Source: an uncultured Eubacterium sp. (lineage in GTDB: Bacteria > Bacillota > Clostridia > Lachnospirales > Lachnospiraceae). Taken from it: DNA of 21,854 bases. Positions 12,699 through 21,239 of this stretch are shown here, piece after piece. The position numbers and the translations under genes are program-made. Position 1 is the first letter of the stretch, and each line of letters begins with the position of its first letter. The stretch covers positions 1 through 21,854 of the forward strand of contig CAJGDH010000005.1 in assembly GCA_904502145.1 (NCBI GenBank), written 5' to 3'. The notes under the pieces are model-generated. The model was given only the letters and a program-made list of their open reading frames with translations. It did no database searches and was not told the origin of the DNA.

Positions 12699-14159
12699 AT
12701 GATATTAAAGGAATTATTGGAGCAGCTGGAATACAGCTGCCTTCAGGGGGACCTGTCCACAGAGGTTAAAGCAGTGATCAATGACAGCCGTAAGATTGAG
12801 GAAGGATGCCTTTTTCTCTGTATAAAGGGAGCATCCTTCGACGGTCACAGCTTCGCCGCTGAAGCGGCAGCTGCCGGTGCTTCCGTGCTGGTGGTACAGG
12901 ATGAGGTTGATGTGCCGGAGGATGTTACGGTCATCAGAGTGGAGGATACCAGAAAAGCCATGGCACTGATCTCAGCCGCATGGTTCGGATATCCTGCCCG
13001 TCAGCTTAAGACGATCGCAGTGACGGGGACCAAGGGTAAGACCACCACCACCTATATGATCCGGGATATCCTGGAAGCGGCAGGCTTCAGGACCGGTATC
13101 ATCGGGACCATCGAGGTTGTGATCGGGGAGGAGCATATCCCGGTAAACAATACCACTCCGGAGTCCTACGATATCCACCGGTATTTCCGGAAAATGGTGG
13201 ATGCCGGCTGTTCATGCGTGGTCATGGAGGCCTCTTCCCAGGGCTTCAAGCTGGACCGTACCGCAGGGATCGAATTTGATTACGGTCTCTTTACCAATCT
13301 TTCTCCCGACCATATCGGTCCCAATGAACATGAGAGTTTTGAAGAATACATGGCATGCAAAGCCATGCTTTTCCGTCAGACCAGACAGGGCTTTGCCAAC
13401 CTGGATGACGAATATTTCCGGCAGATCACACAGGATGCGGTCTGTCCGATCCAGACTTTCGGAGTATCTGAAGAGGCAGATCTTCGTGCTTCCCGGATCA
13501 GCCTGAAACGGGATGTGGATTTCCTGGGTGTGGATTTCCATGTCAGCGGGATCGCTGAGGGGGACATCTCCTGCGGCATCCCCGGAATGTTCAACGTACA
13601 CAATGCCCTGGGGGCCATCAGTATCGCCCTTGCCTTCGGGATCTCCCTGGAGCAGATCAACGGGGTTTTGAAAACATTTGCGGTGAAGGGAAGGGTGCAG
13701 ATCGTTCCCACGGGATATGAATATACCCTGATCATCGATTATGCCCACAATGCGGTGGCTCTGGAAAGTATTCTCCAGACCCTGCGCCAGTACAACCCGA
13801 AAAGGCTGATCAGTCTCTTCGGCTGCGGGGGCAACCGGGCGAAAAGCCGCCGTTTTGAGATGGGGGAAGTGTCCGGAAAGATGGCGGATCTCACGGTAAT
13901 CACCTCCGACAATCCGAGATTTGAGGAACCCCAGGCCATCATCGATGACATCATCACCGGAATGAAGAAAACGGAAGGAAAATACATCTCCATTCTCGAC
14001 CGCCGCGAGGCCATCTCTTATGTGATGAACCACGGCCGGCCGGGGGACATTATCGTTCTTGCAGGAAAGGGCCATGAGACCTACCAGGAGATCAAGGGAG
14101 TAAAATATCACATGAGCGAGGAAGAGATCGTTCAGGATGTTCTGGACGGGAAATACTGA
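12699..14159 (+). CDS. murE: UDP-MurNAc-tripeptide synthetase, meso-diaminopimelate type
   Basis: The 486-residue cytoplasmic ligase adds the third amino acid to UDP-MurNAc-L-Ala-D-Glu in peptidoglycan precursor synthesis. An N-terminal UDP-sugar domain (about 1-100; VINDSRKIEEGCLFLCIKG) precedes the Mur ATPase domain with GTKGKTTT at 110-117 and NNTTPESYDIH. The C-terminal ligase domain carries DNPR at 404-407. That DNPR motif marks enzymes using meso-diaminopimelate rather than lysine. The ATG at 12699 begins 7 bases after the rpoZ stop; AAGGAG at 12681-12686 is rather distant (12 bases), so coupling to rpoZ is plausible. The ATG at 12678 lacks a ribosome binding site. It lies outside a dcw cluster, in the place where coaBC often sits. 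Confidence 0.94.
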   Translation: MILKELLEQLEYSCLQGDLSTEVKAVINDSRKIEEGCLFLCIKGASFDGHSFAAEAAAAGASVLVVQDEVDVPEDVTVIRVEDTRKAMALISAAWFGYPARQLKTIAVTGTKGKTTTTYMIRDILEAAGFRTGIIGTIEVVIGEEHIPVNNTTPESYDIHRYFRKMVDAGCSCVVMEASSQGFKLDRTAGIEFDYGLFTNLSPDHIGPNEHESFEEYMACKAMLFRQTRQGFANLDDEYFRQITQDAVCPIQTFGVSEEADLRASRISLKRDVDFLGVDFHVSGIAEGDISCGIPGMFNVHNALGAISIALAFGISLEQINGVLKTFAVKGRVQIVPTGYEYTLIIDYAHNAVALESILQTLRQYNPKRLISLFGCGGNRAKSRRFEMGEVSGKMADLTVITSDNPRFEEPQAIIDDIITGMKKTEGKYISILDRREAISYVMNHGRPGDIIVLAGKGHETYQEIKGVKYHMSEEEIVQDVLDGKY

Positions 14160-14180
14160 TCCCGGAACCGACCCTGCCCG

Positions 14181-14223
14181 CCGCAGGGAATCAACCTGCG
14201 GAACAAAGAGCAGATTTCCTGCT
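14181..14223 (+). other. Two short hairpins in the murE-priA gap
   Basis: CCGCAGG (14181-14187) pairs with CCTGCGG (14195-14201) around GAATCAA. Then AGCAG (14209-14213) pairs with CTGCT (14219-14223) around ATTTC. CCTGC occurs in both right arms, so GCAGG in the first left arm could pair with either. There is no strong T-run after the first, and only TTGATTTTG after the second. It may modulate readthrough into priA. Confidence 0.3.
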
Positions 14224-14246
14224 TGATTTTGATAAAGGAAAGATAA

Positions 14247-16496
14247 ATGACAGAGAAATATGCGGATATTATCATAGACATTTCTCACGAGGCACTCGAC
14301 AAGGTATTTCAGTACAGAGTGCCTTTTTCCTTACAGGAAAAGATCGTGCCCGGCAGCAGGGTGGTCATCCCCTTTGGCAGGGGCAACCAGGAGAGGGAGG
14401 GCTATGTCATCTCCCTCACGGATCAGCCGGACTATCCCCCGGAGAGGATAAAAGAGATCCTGGAGATCTCCCCGGGAGCGGTCACCATGGAAACCCGGAT
14501 GATCGAGCTGGCCACCTTCCTCAAATACCGCTACGGCTCTTCCATGTATCAGGCACTGAAGACCGTGATGCCGGTCAAGCGGAAGATACGGACCAGGACG
14601 AAGCGGTACCTGACTCTTTCCCTCAGTGAGGAGGAGGCAGGGAACCTGCTGGAGGTCTGGAAGAAAAGACATTACCGGGTCCGGTGCGCCCTGCTGGAGA
14701 ACCTGATCCAGGCTCCCGACCATACGGTCTGCCAGGAGGATGGCAGGGACTACAGCCGCCTTTCCCGAAAGGAACTGGCCAGGCTTGAGGACCAGGGGAT
14801 CTTAAAGGTCCGGGACAGGGTCCAGTACCGGAATCCCTTCTCTACATTTGCCAGAAAGGAAGACAGGGTGGTCCTCAACGAGGAGCAGAGGGCGGCAGCC
14901 CGGGAATTCGCCGGGGATTACTCCGCCGGGATCCGGAAAAACTATCTGCTCTACGGTGTGACCGGAAGCGGTAAGACCGAGGTGTACATGGAGCTGATCA
15001 GCCAGGTTCTTGGCCTGGGAAAACAGGTCATCGTCCTTATTCCGGAGATTTCCCTCACCTTTCAGACCGTCCGGAGGTTTTATGAACGCTTCGGCGAGCA
15101 GATCGCCGTGATCCATTCCCGGATGTCCCTGGGGGAGAAATCCGACTCCTATGTGAGGATCGAGCGGGGGGAGGCAAACATTGTGATCGGCCCCCGGTCG
15201 GCTCTTTTTGCCCCGGTGAAGGATCTGGGACTGATCGTCATGGATGAAGAGCATGACGGTGCCTATAAAAGTGACAGTTCACCCAAATACCATGCCAGGG
15301 ATGTGGCGGTCTATCTGGCCGGAAAATGTAATGCCAGTGTGGTCTTCGGTTCCGCCACCCCTTCGGTGGAGACCTACACAAAAGCCCTGGAGGGGGAATA
15401 CACCCTCTGGGTACTGAAAAAACGGGGCGGAAACGCAGTGCTGCCCCGGGTTACCATAGTGGATCTGAAAGGGGAGTTCCGCAGCGGGAACCATTCCATC
15501 TTCAGCGGGACCCTGACGGAAAAGATCCGGGAAAGACTTGAACGAAAAGAACAGATCATGCTGTTTTTAAACCGGAGGGGATATGCGGGATTCGTGTCCT
15601 GCAGGGCCTGCGGCACCGTGATGAAATGCCCTCACTGCGATGTCTCCCTGACCTACCACCGGGACGGGAGCCTGCGCTGTCATTACTGTGGCTTCAGCAC
15701 CCTATATTCCAGAAAATGTCCCGTCTGCGGACTGCCTCATGTGGCGGCTTTCGGTCTGGGCACGGAGAAGGTGGAGGCTGCTCTTGCTTCCGCATTTCCC
15801 GGGGCCAGAGTTTTGCGTATGGATATGGATACAACCAGGGCCAAGAATGCCCACCGGGATATCCTGGCCGCCTTTTCGGGCGGGGAAGCCGATATCCTTC
15901 TGGGGACCCAGATGATCGTGAAAGGCCACGATTATCCCAACGTTACTCTTGTGGGGATCCTGGCGGCGGATCTTTCCCTCAATGCCCAGGACTTCCGGAG
16001 CGGTGAGAAGACATTTCAGCTGCTCTGTCAGGCAGCCGGAAGGGCCGGCCGCGGAGACAAACAGGGGGAAGTGATCATCCAGACATACTCCCCGGACCAC
16101 TATGCCGTGGTCAACGCGGCGGACCAGTCCTACGAGAACTTCTATGAAGAGGAGGCCTGTTACCGCCGGCTGATGGGATACCCGCCATGGTGCCATATCC
16201 TGGTCATCCTGGTGCAGAGCGGGGAGGAAAATCAGGCAGCCCTGGCGGTCCAGCGGATACAGAGGATGATCGCGCAGAGCCAGAAGGAGGCGGAGAACCC
16301 GGTGAAGATCCTGAATCCGGGGAAGGCAGCCCTGGCCAAACTGAAGGATACCTACCGGCAGGTGATCTACCTGAAGCACCGGGATGAGGAGACCCTCCTG
16401 GACCTTAAGGAGAGGCTGCAGCCGGTGCTGGATACCCATCCCCTTTTTGCGGGAGTAAATGTACAGTTTGATTTCGACCCGGTGCATAATTACTGA
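14247..16496 (+). CDS. priA: Primosomal protein N' (replication restart helicase PriA)
   Basis: The 749-residue superfamily 2 DNA helicase recognises stalled forks and D-loops and reloads the replicative helicase. The N-terminal DNA-binding region (about 1-105) starts YADIIIDISHEALDK. Walker A is GVTGSGKT at 237-244 and the DEEH box is at 333-336. Eight zinc-binding cysteines at 452, 455, 461, 464, 478, 481, 491 and 494 make the two-zinc cluster typical of PriA. LCQAAGRAGRG is helicase motif VI, and the C-terminal domain ends with VQFDFDPVHNY. The ATG follows AAAGGAAAG. The length and domain order are complete. It follows murE after 87 bases. Confidence 0.96.
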   Translation: MTEKYADIIIDISHEALDKVFQYRVPFSLQEKIVPGSRVVIPFGRGNQEREGYVISLTDQPDYPPERIKEILEISPGAVTMETRMIELATFLKYRYGSSMYQALKTVMPVKRKIRTRTKRYLTLSLSEEEAGNLLEVWKKRHYRVRCALLENLIQAPDHTVCQEDGRDYSRLSRKELARLEDQGILKVRDRVQYRNPFSTFARKEDRVVLNEEQRAAAREFAGDYSAGIRKNYLLYGVTGSGKTEVYMELISQVLGLGKQVIVLIPEISLTFQTVRRFYERFGEQIAVIHSRMSLGEKSDSYVRIERGEANIVIGPRSALFAPVKDLGLIVMDEEHDGAYKSDSSPKYHARDVAVYLAGKCNASVVFGSATPSVETYTKALEGEYTLWVLKKRGGNAVLPRVTIVDLKGEFRSGNHSIFSGTLTEKIRERLERKEQIMLFLNRRGYAGFVSCRACGTVMKCPHCDVSLTYHRDGSLRCHYCGFSTLYSRKCPVCGLPHVAAFGLGTEKVEAALASAFPGARVLRMDMDTTRAKNAHRDILAAFSGGEADILLGTQMIVKGHDYPNVTLVGILAADLSLNAQDFRSGEKTFQLLCQAAGRAGRGDKQGEVIIQTYSPDHYAVVNAADQSYENFYEEEACYRRLMGYPPWCHILVILVQSGEENQAALAVQRIQRMIAQSQKEAENPVKILNPGKAALAKLKDTYRQVIYLKHRDEETLLDLKERLQPVLDTHPLFAGVNVQFDFDPVHNY

Positions 16497-16506
16497 CGGA
16501 TAAGTC

Positions 16507-16535
16507 TTTACTAGGCCGGGGGCAGATGATATAAT
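16507..16535 (+). promoter_or_regulatory. Promoter of the def-fmt-rsmB operon
   Basis: TTTACT (16507-16512) and a perfect TATAAT (16530-16535) are 17 bases apart. TGA immediately before the -10 makes it an extended -10. The predicted start near 16542 leaves about 60 bases before def. Confidence 0.7.
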
Positions 16536-16601
16536 TATAAATCGGCTATTTACAGGGATGATGATCCCTTGAACAATAAAGAAAGAACATAGGAGGAAAA
16601 T

Positions 16602-17087
16602 ATGGCAACTCGACAGATTCGGACGATCGGAGAAGAGTGTCTGGGCAAAGTCTGTAAACCGGTCAGGGAGATCAATGACCGGATGAGGACTCTGATCGAT
16701 GATATGTGGGAGACAATGTATGAAGCGCACGGCGTTGGCCTTGCCGCACCGCAGGTGGGAGTCCTGCGCAGGATCTGTGTGATCGATGTGATGGATGATG
16801 ATCCCATCGTCCTGATCAACCCGGAGTTTATCGAAAAGTCCGGTGAACAGACTGATGATGAAGGATGTCTCAGCGTGCCGGGAAAAGTGGCTTCTGTCAC
16901 CCGTGCTGAATATGTTAAAGTCAGATCAATGGATATGGATATGAATGAAGTGATCATTGAGGGGGAGGGCCTCAGGGCAAGAGCCATCCAGCATGAGATG
17001 GACCATCTTGAGGGGATCCTCTACGGCGAACGGGCCAATGAACCATACCGTGATCTTGAAGATGATGAGGAGTTATACGAAGAATGA
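16602..17087 (+). CDS. def: Peptide deformylase
   Basis: The 161-residue metalloenzyme removes the formyl group from the N-terminal methionine of new proteins. All three active-site motifs are present: GVGLAAPQ at 44-51, EGCLS at 87-91 with metal ligand C89, and HEMDH at 131-135 with H131, E132 and H135. The ATG has a strong AGGAGG site. The stop overlaps the fmt start as ATGA, which couples formyl removal and formyl addition. The C-terminus is acidic (DLEDDEELYEE), as is common in clostridial enzymes. Confidence 0.97.
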   Translation: MATRQIRTIGEECLGKVCKPVREINDRMRTLIDDMWETMYEAHGVGLAAPQVGVLRRICVIDVMDDDPIVLINPEFIEKSGEQTDDEGCLSVPGKVASVTRAEYVKVRSMDMDMNEVIIEGEGLRARAIQHEMDHLEGILYGERANEPYRDLEDDEELYEE

Positions 17088-18013
17088 GAGTCGTTTTTAT
17101 GGGAACGCCGGACTTCTCGGTGCCGACGTTGGAATGTCTGATCAAGGAACATGAAGTGATCGCGGTGGTGACTCAGCCTGACAAGCCGAAAGGAAGAGGA
17201 AAAGCCATGCAGTTTCCGCCGGTGAAGGAGTTTGCCCTGGCCCATGACCTTCCGGTCTACCAGCCTTTAAAGGTGAGGGACGAGGAATTTCTCGCCCTGC
17301 TCAGATCCTGGGATCCGGATGTCATCGTGGTGGTGGCCTTCGGACAGATCCTCCCGGAGAGCATCATCAATCTGCCCCGGTACGGCTGTATCAATGTCCA
17401 TGCTTCCCTGCTTCCCAGATATCGGGGAGCGGCACCCATCCAGTGGGTGATCATCAATGGTGAGACGGAGACCGGTGTCACCATCATGTACATGGAAAAA
17501 GGTCTGGATACGGGAGATATGATCGCCAAGGCATCTATTCCCATTGAACCTGATGAGACCGGGGAGAGCCTTCACGATAAACTCTCCGTCCTGGGCGGTC
17601 CTCTGCTGCTCCAGGCGTTAAGGCAGATCCGGGAGGGCACTGCCCCCAGGATCAAACAGGATGATTCGCTGAGCTGCTATGCCGGCATGCTCACCAGGGA
17701 TATGGGAAGGATTGACTGGGAGAAGGACGCAGTTTCCATTGAAAGACTGATCCGCGGCCTGAATTCCTGGCCCAGCGCTTATACTTCCTACGAGAACACG
17801 ACACTGAAGATCTGGAAGGCGGAAGTGGCTGAGGGAAAGAAGAGCGAGATCCCCGGCAGGATCATCCATGTGGATAAAACTTCCTTTACCGTACAGACAG
17901 GCAATGGTGCCCTGAAGATCCTGGAAGTGCAGATCCAGGGCAAGAAAAGGATGCCGGTCCAGGCATTTTTATTGGGTCATACCGTAAGACCGGGCATGAC
18001 ACTGGGAGATTGA
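17084..18013 (+). CDS. fmt: Methionyl-tRNA formyltransferase
   Basis: The 309-residue enzyme formylates Met-tRNA of the initiator type using 10-formyl-tetrahydrofolate. VVFMGTPDFSVP opens the Rossmann domain. The catalytic residues are N104 and H106 in INVHASLLPRYRG and D142 in GLDTGDM, with the same spacing as N106, H108 and D144 of the E. coli enzyme. The C-terminal OB-fold tRNA-binding domain starts around residue 205 (RDMGRIDWEKDA) and includes GLNSWPSAYT. It overlaps def by 4 bases and ends 4 bases before rsmB. Confidence 0.97.
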   Translation: MRVVFMGTPDFSVPTLECLIKEHEVIAVVTQPDKPKGRGKAMQFPPVKEFALAHDLPVYQPLKVRDEEFLALLRSWDPDVIVVVAFGQILPESIINLPRYGCINVHASLLPRYRGAAPIQWVIINGETETGVTIMYMEKGLDTGDMIAKASIPIEPDETGESLHDKLSVLGGPLLLQALRQIREGTAPRIKQDDSLSCYAGMLTRDMGRIDWEKDAVSIERLIRGLNSWPSAYTSYENTTLKIWKAEVAEGKKSEIPGRIIHVDKTSFTVQTGNGALKILEVQIQGKKRMPVQAFLLGHTVRPGMTLGD

Positions 18014-18017
18014 AACA

Positions 18018-19388
18018 GTGGATTCCAAGAAGAAAAAAACCGATGTCCGGGCACTGGCCCTGGACACCCTGGTGGACATGGACAGGAATCAGAAGCTGTC
18101 CCATGTGGCCATAGGGGATACCCTGATCCGCCACCAGTTTATGGCAAGGCAGGACAGGGCCTTCTACACCCACCTCTGCGAGGGGGTGACGGAGCGGAGG
18201 ATCACCCTGGATTACATGCTGGATTCCCTGTCAGGGACTCCCATGAGAAAATGTAAACCACTGATCCGCAATCTGCTGCGTATGGGTGCCTACCAGATCC
18301 TTTATATGCAGGTGCCGGATGCCGCCGCCTGCAACGAGGCGGCTTCCCTGGCCAAAAAGAGAGGATTCCGCAATCTCGCCGGTTTTGTCAACGGTGTACT
18401 GCGTAATCTGTCCAGGAAGAAGGAGGAGATTCCTCTCCCGGACAGGGAAAGTGAACCGGTGAGATACCTTTCGGTAAAATATTCCATGCCGGAATGGATC
18501 GTTTCCCTCTTTACGCGTCAGTACGGGGAAGAAGTGTGTGAAAAGATCCTTGCCGCCTGTCTGGAAGTGCGCCCTGTCACCATCAGGACCAACCTTTCCA
18601 GGATCAGCCCGGAGGGACTGAAAGCCCGGCTTGAAGTGGAGAAAGTACGCGTGGAGGAGGCACCGTATCTTCCCTACGCATTTGCGATCTATGACTATAA
18701 TTATCTGGGGAAGATCCCTTCCTTTAAGGAAGGGCTTTTCGCCGTACAGGACGTGAGCTCCATGCTCCCGGTCTCTGTTGCGGATATCCGTGAGGATGAT
18801 CTGATCCTGGACCTCTGTGCCGCCCCGGGCGGAAAGACCTTCCACGCGGCGGACCTGCTGGGGCCGAAGGGTAAGATTATCTCAAGGGATCTGACAGAAT
18901 TTAAGATAGATTATATTAAAGAAAATAAAGAAAGAATGCATTATAATCAGGTGGAGATTCAACAATGGGACGCCTGTGTCCCCGACCCCGAACTCTTCGG
19001 GAAAGCGGATCTGGTGATCGCGGACCTCCCCTGCAGCGGACTGGGAATCATGGGACGGAAAAATGATATCAAGTATCATGCGGATCCTTCCCGGATCAAA
19101 GATCTGGTCATTCTGCAGCGAAAGATCCTGGAGCAGGCCTGGAGATATCTGAAACCGGGCGGTCAGCTGATCTATTCCACCTGTACCATCAACGAAGAAG
19201 AAAATGTGGACAATGTCTCATGGATGACGGAGCATACCCCCTTAAGGCCGGTTTCCATCGAGGAAAGACTGCCGGAGGAACTCCGGGGCCGGACCGGTAA
19301 GGATGGGTATCTGCAGCTGATCCCGGGCATTGACCGGTGCGACGGTTTCTTTTTCGCGAAACTGCTCAATACAAATGTCAATGAATGA
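18018..19388 (+). CDS. rsmB: 16S rRNA (cytosine-967-C5)-methyltransferase RsmB
   Basis: The 456-residue enzyme methylates C967 of 16S rRNA with SAM. The N-terminal NusB-like RNA-binding domain (about 1-140; ARQDRAFYTHLCEGVTERR) is followed by a Rossmann methyltransferase. SAM motif I is LDLCAAPGGK (264-273). The two cysteines are C339 in DLPCSG and the catalytic C389 in YSTCTINEEEN. Their 50-residue spacing equals that in E. coli Fmu. The start is GTG with GGGAG about 9 bases upstream. In many relatives a zinc metallopeptidase gene lies between fmt and rsmB; it is absent here. Confidence 0.96.
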   Translation: MDSKKKKTDVRALALDTLVDMDRNQKLSHVAIGDTLIRHQFMARQDRAFYTHLCEGVTERRITLDYMLDSLSGTPMRKCKPLIRNLLRMGAYQILYMQVPDAAACNEAASLAKKRGFRNLAGFVNGVLRNLSRKKEEIPLPDRESEPVRYLSVKYSMPEWIVSLFTRQYGEEVCEKILAACLEVRPVTIRTNLSRISPEGLKARLEVEKVRVEEAPYLPYAFAIYDYNYLGKIPSFKEGLFAVQDVSSMLPVSVADIREDDLILDLCAAPGGKTFHAADLLGPKGKIISRDLTEFKIDYIKENKERMHYNQVEIQQWDACVPDPELFGKADLVIADLPCSGLGIMGRKNDIKYHADPSRIKDLVILQRKILEQAWRYLKPGGQLIYSTCTINEEENVDNVSWMTEHTPLRPVSIEERLPEELRGRTGKDGYLQLIPGIDRCDGFFFAKLLNTNVNE

Positions 19389-19420
19389 AAACTCCGGCGG
19401 AATGCATACCGGAGCTTTCT
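19388..19420 (+). terminator. Weak terminator or attenuator after rsmB
   Basis: CTCCGG (19392-19397) pairs with CCGGAG (19409-19414) around an 11-base loop, and the preceding AAA can pair with TTT after one mismatch. The following tract is only CTTTCTG, so partial termination between rsmB and rlmN is more likely than a full stop. Confidence 0.4.
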
Positions 19421-19449
19421 GAAAATAAATCGGTAATAAGAGGTGTCAG

Positions 19450-20499
19450 ATGTCAGAATGGAAGGATCTCAGGTCCCTGACCATGGATGAGCTCACGGAG
19501 GCTGTGGTTGGGGCAGGAGAAAAGAAGTTCCGAGCGAAACAGATCTACGGCTGGCTTCACCAGAAGCTGGTCCGGAGTCCCGAGGAGATGAAAAATGTCC
19601 CCAGGGACCTTCTCAGCCGTCTGACGGAGGACCATCCCCTGTATGGGGTCACGGAGATCGAACGTTATGTATCCGGCCTTGACGGGACCATGAAGTTCCT
19701 CTTCCGACTCCATGACGGGAACCTGATCGAAAGCGTTTTAATGAAATATAAACACGGGAATTCCGTATGCATCTCCTCCCAGGCAGGGTGCCGCATGGGA
19801 TGCAGGTTCTGTGCCTCGACCCTCATGGGGCTGGCCAGAAATCTTACCCCTGCAGAGATGCTGGATCAGATCTATGCCATCCGGTCCGCAACGGGGGAAC
19901 GTGTATCCAACGTTGTGGTGATGGGGACGGGAGAGCCTTTTGATAATTATGAGAGCCTGTCCCGCATGATCACGATCCTGACGGACCCGGAAGGAATGAA
20001 TCTGGGGAGCCGGAGCATCACGGTCTCCACCTGCGGGATCATCCCCATGATCTACCGCTTCGCCGATGAGCATCCCCAGGTAAACCTGGCCATCTCCCTG
20101 CATGCTTCCAACGATGCCACCAGAAGGGAGCTCATGCCGGTCGCCCGAAGCTACGGGATGGACCAGCTGATGGAGGCGGCGAGATACTATGTGGATAAGA
20201 CCAGGAGGAGGATCACCTTTGAATACAGCCTGGTCAAAGGGGTGAATGACCACCGCCGGCAGGCGGAAGAGCTTGCAGGGCTGGTGCGGGGCCTGAACTG
20301 CCACATCAACCTGATCCCCGTCAACCCCATCAGGGAACGGGATTATCAGCAGGCGGATACCGGCCATATCGCCGCCTTTAAGGGTCTGCTTGAACAGAAG
20401 CATATCCAGGTGACTGTCCGCCGCGAGATGGGCAGAGATATTTCCGCTGCCTGCGGACAGTTGAGAAAAGGTTATAAAGAAAGGAATGGTGAGAGATGA
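19450..20499 (+). CDS. rlmN: 23S rRNA (adenine-2503-C2)-methyltransferase RlmN
   Basis: The 349-residue radical SAM enzyme methylates A2503 of 23S rRNA and also A37 of some tRNAs in E. coli. The iron-sulphur cysteines are C114, C118 and C121 in CRMGCRFC. The two mechanistic cysteines are C107 in NSVCISSQ and C335 in SAACGQL, equivalent to C118 and C355 of E. coli. MGTGEPFDNY is the family SAM-binding motif. RlmN is told from the resistance enzyme Cfr by family features and by the housekeeping neighbours rather than by any single residue. The ATG follows AGAGGTG. The stop overlaps prpC by 4 bases. Confidence 0.96.
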   Translation: MSEWKDLRSLTMDELTEAVVGAGEKKFRAKQIYGWLHQKLVRSPEEMKNVPRDLLSRLTEDHPLYGVTEIERYVSGLDGTMKFLFRLHDGNLIESVLMKYKHGNSVCISSQAGCRMGCRFCASTLMGLARNLTPAEMLDQIYAIRSATGERVSNVVVMGTGEPFDNYESLSRMITILTDPEGMNLGSRSITVSTCGIIPMIYRFADEHPQVNLAISLHASNDATRRELMPVARSYGMDQLMEAARYYVDKTRRRITFEYSLVKGVNDHRRQAEELAGLVRGLNCHINLIPVNPIRERDYQQADTGHIAAFKGLLEQKHIQVTVRREMGRDISAACGQLRKGYKERNGER

Positions 20500-21239
20500 A
20501 ATCCTTCGGCATAACCGATGTCGGAAAGAAAAGAAAAATGAATCAGGACTACCTGTTCTACTCCGATGAACCGGTGGGCTGCTTCCCCAACCTCTACATC
20601 GTCGCAGACGGTATGGGCGGACACAAGGCAGGAGATAAGGCATCCTCCTACGCGGTCACCCGCTTTGTGGAGCTGGCGAGGAAGTTGGAGGACATGCATC
20701 CTTTCAAGGCCATGGAACAGCTGATCGGTCAGGTGAACCAGGAGGTCTACCGTATCTCTTACCAGCAGGAGGAGTACGCCGGGATGGGCACCACTTTCGT
20801 GGCTGCCACGGTGGTGGACAGGACGGTCTATGTGATGAATATCGGGGACAGCAGGCTCTATTTCCACGACGGGGAGAACCTGCGCCAGATCACCATGGAT
20901 CATTCCCTGGTGGAGGAACTGGTGAGGGCCGGGGAGCTGGCTCCCCAGGAAAGCAGGAACCATCCGCAGAAAAACATCATCACCAGAGCCATCGGTGTTT
21001 ACGAAAACCTTACTCCGGACTTTTTCCGGATACCTATAAAAAAGAATCAGAAGATCCTGCTCTGCTCCGACGGGCTGAGCAACATGGTGGATGACGAGAT
21101 GCTTGAGGAGATCCTCTCCGACGGCGGATCCATCCGCCAGGAAGCGGAACAATGTAAAAATGAAGCCCTCTTTTTCGGGGGAACTGACAATATCGCTGTT
21201 GTGATTGCTCAGATGGAAGACAGGGGGTGCACAAAGTGA
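20496..21239 (+). CDS. prpC: PP2C-type Ser/Thr protein phosphatase (PrpC/Stp)
   Basis: The 247-residue soluble Mn/Mg-dependent phosphatase removes phosphate from targets of the partner Ser/Thr kinase. TDVGKKRKMNQD (7-18), ADGMGGH (37-43, with metal-binding D38), GTTFVAA, NIGDSRLY, LLCSDGLSN and GGTDNIAVV are the successive PP2C metal and core motifs. The ATG overlaps the rlmN stop (ATGA) and its own stop overlaps the kinase start (GTGA), so phosphatase and kinase are probably made together, as in other Bacillota. The phosphatase is intact even though the kinase gene carries a stop codon. Confidence 0.95.
   Translation: MKSFGITDVGKKRKMNQDYLFYSDEPVGCFPNLYIVADGMGGHKAGDKASSYAVTRFVELARKLEDMHPFKAMEQLIGQVNQEVYRISYQQEEYAGMGTTFVAATVVDRTVYVMNIGDSRLYFHDGENLRQITMDHSLVEELVRAGELAPQESRNHPQKNIITRAIGVYENLTPDFFRIPIKKNQKILLCSDGLSNMVDDEMLEEILSDGGSIRQEAEQCKNEALFFGGTDNIAVVIAQMEDRGCTK

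Noticed and set aside
13212..14288. Minus-strand open frame of 358 codons opposite murE
   Set aside because: murE is complete on the plus strand; the antisense product has no recognisable domain.
15702..16730. Minus-strand open frame of 342 codons opposite priA and the def promoter
   Set aside because: It is antisense to conserved priA motifs and crosses the def promoter and start.
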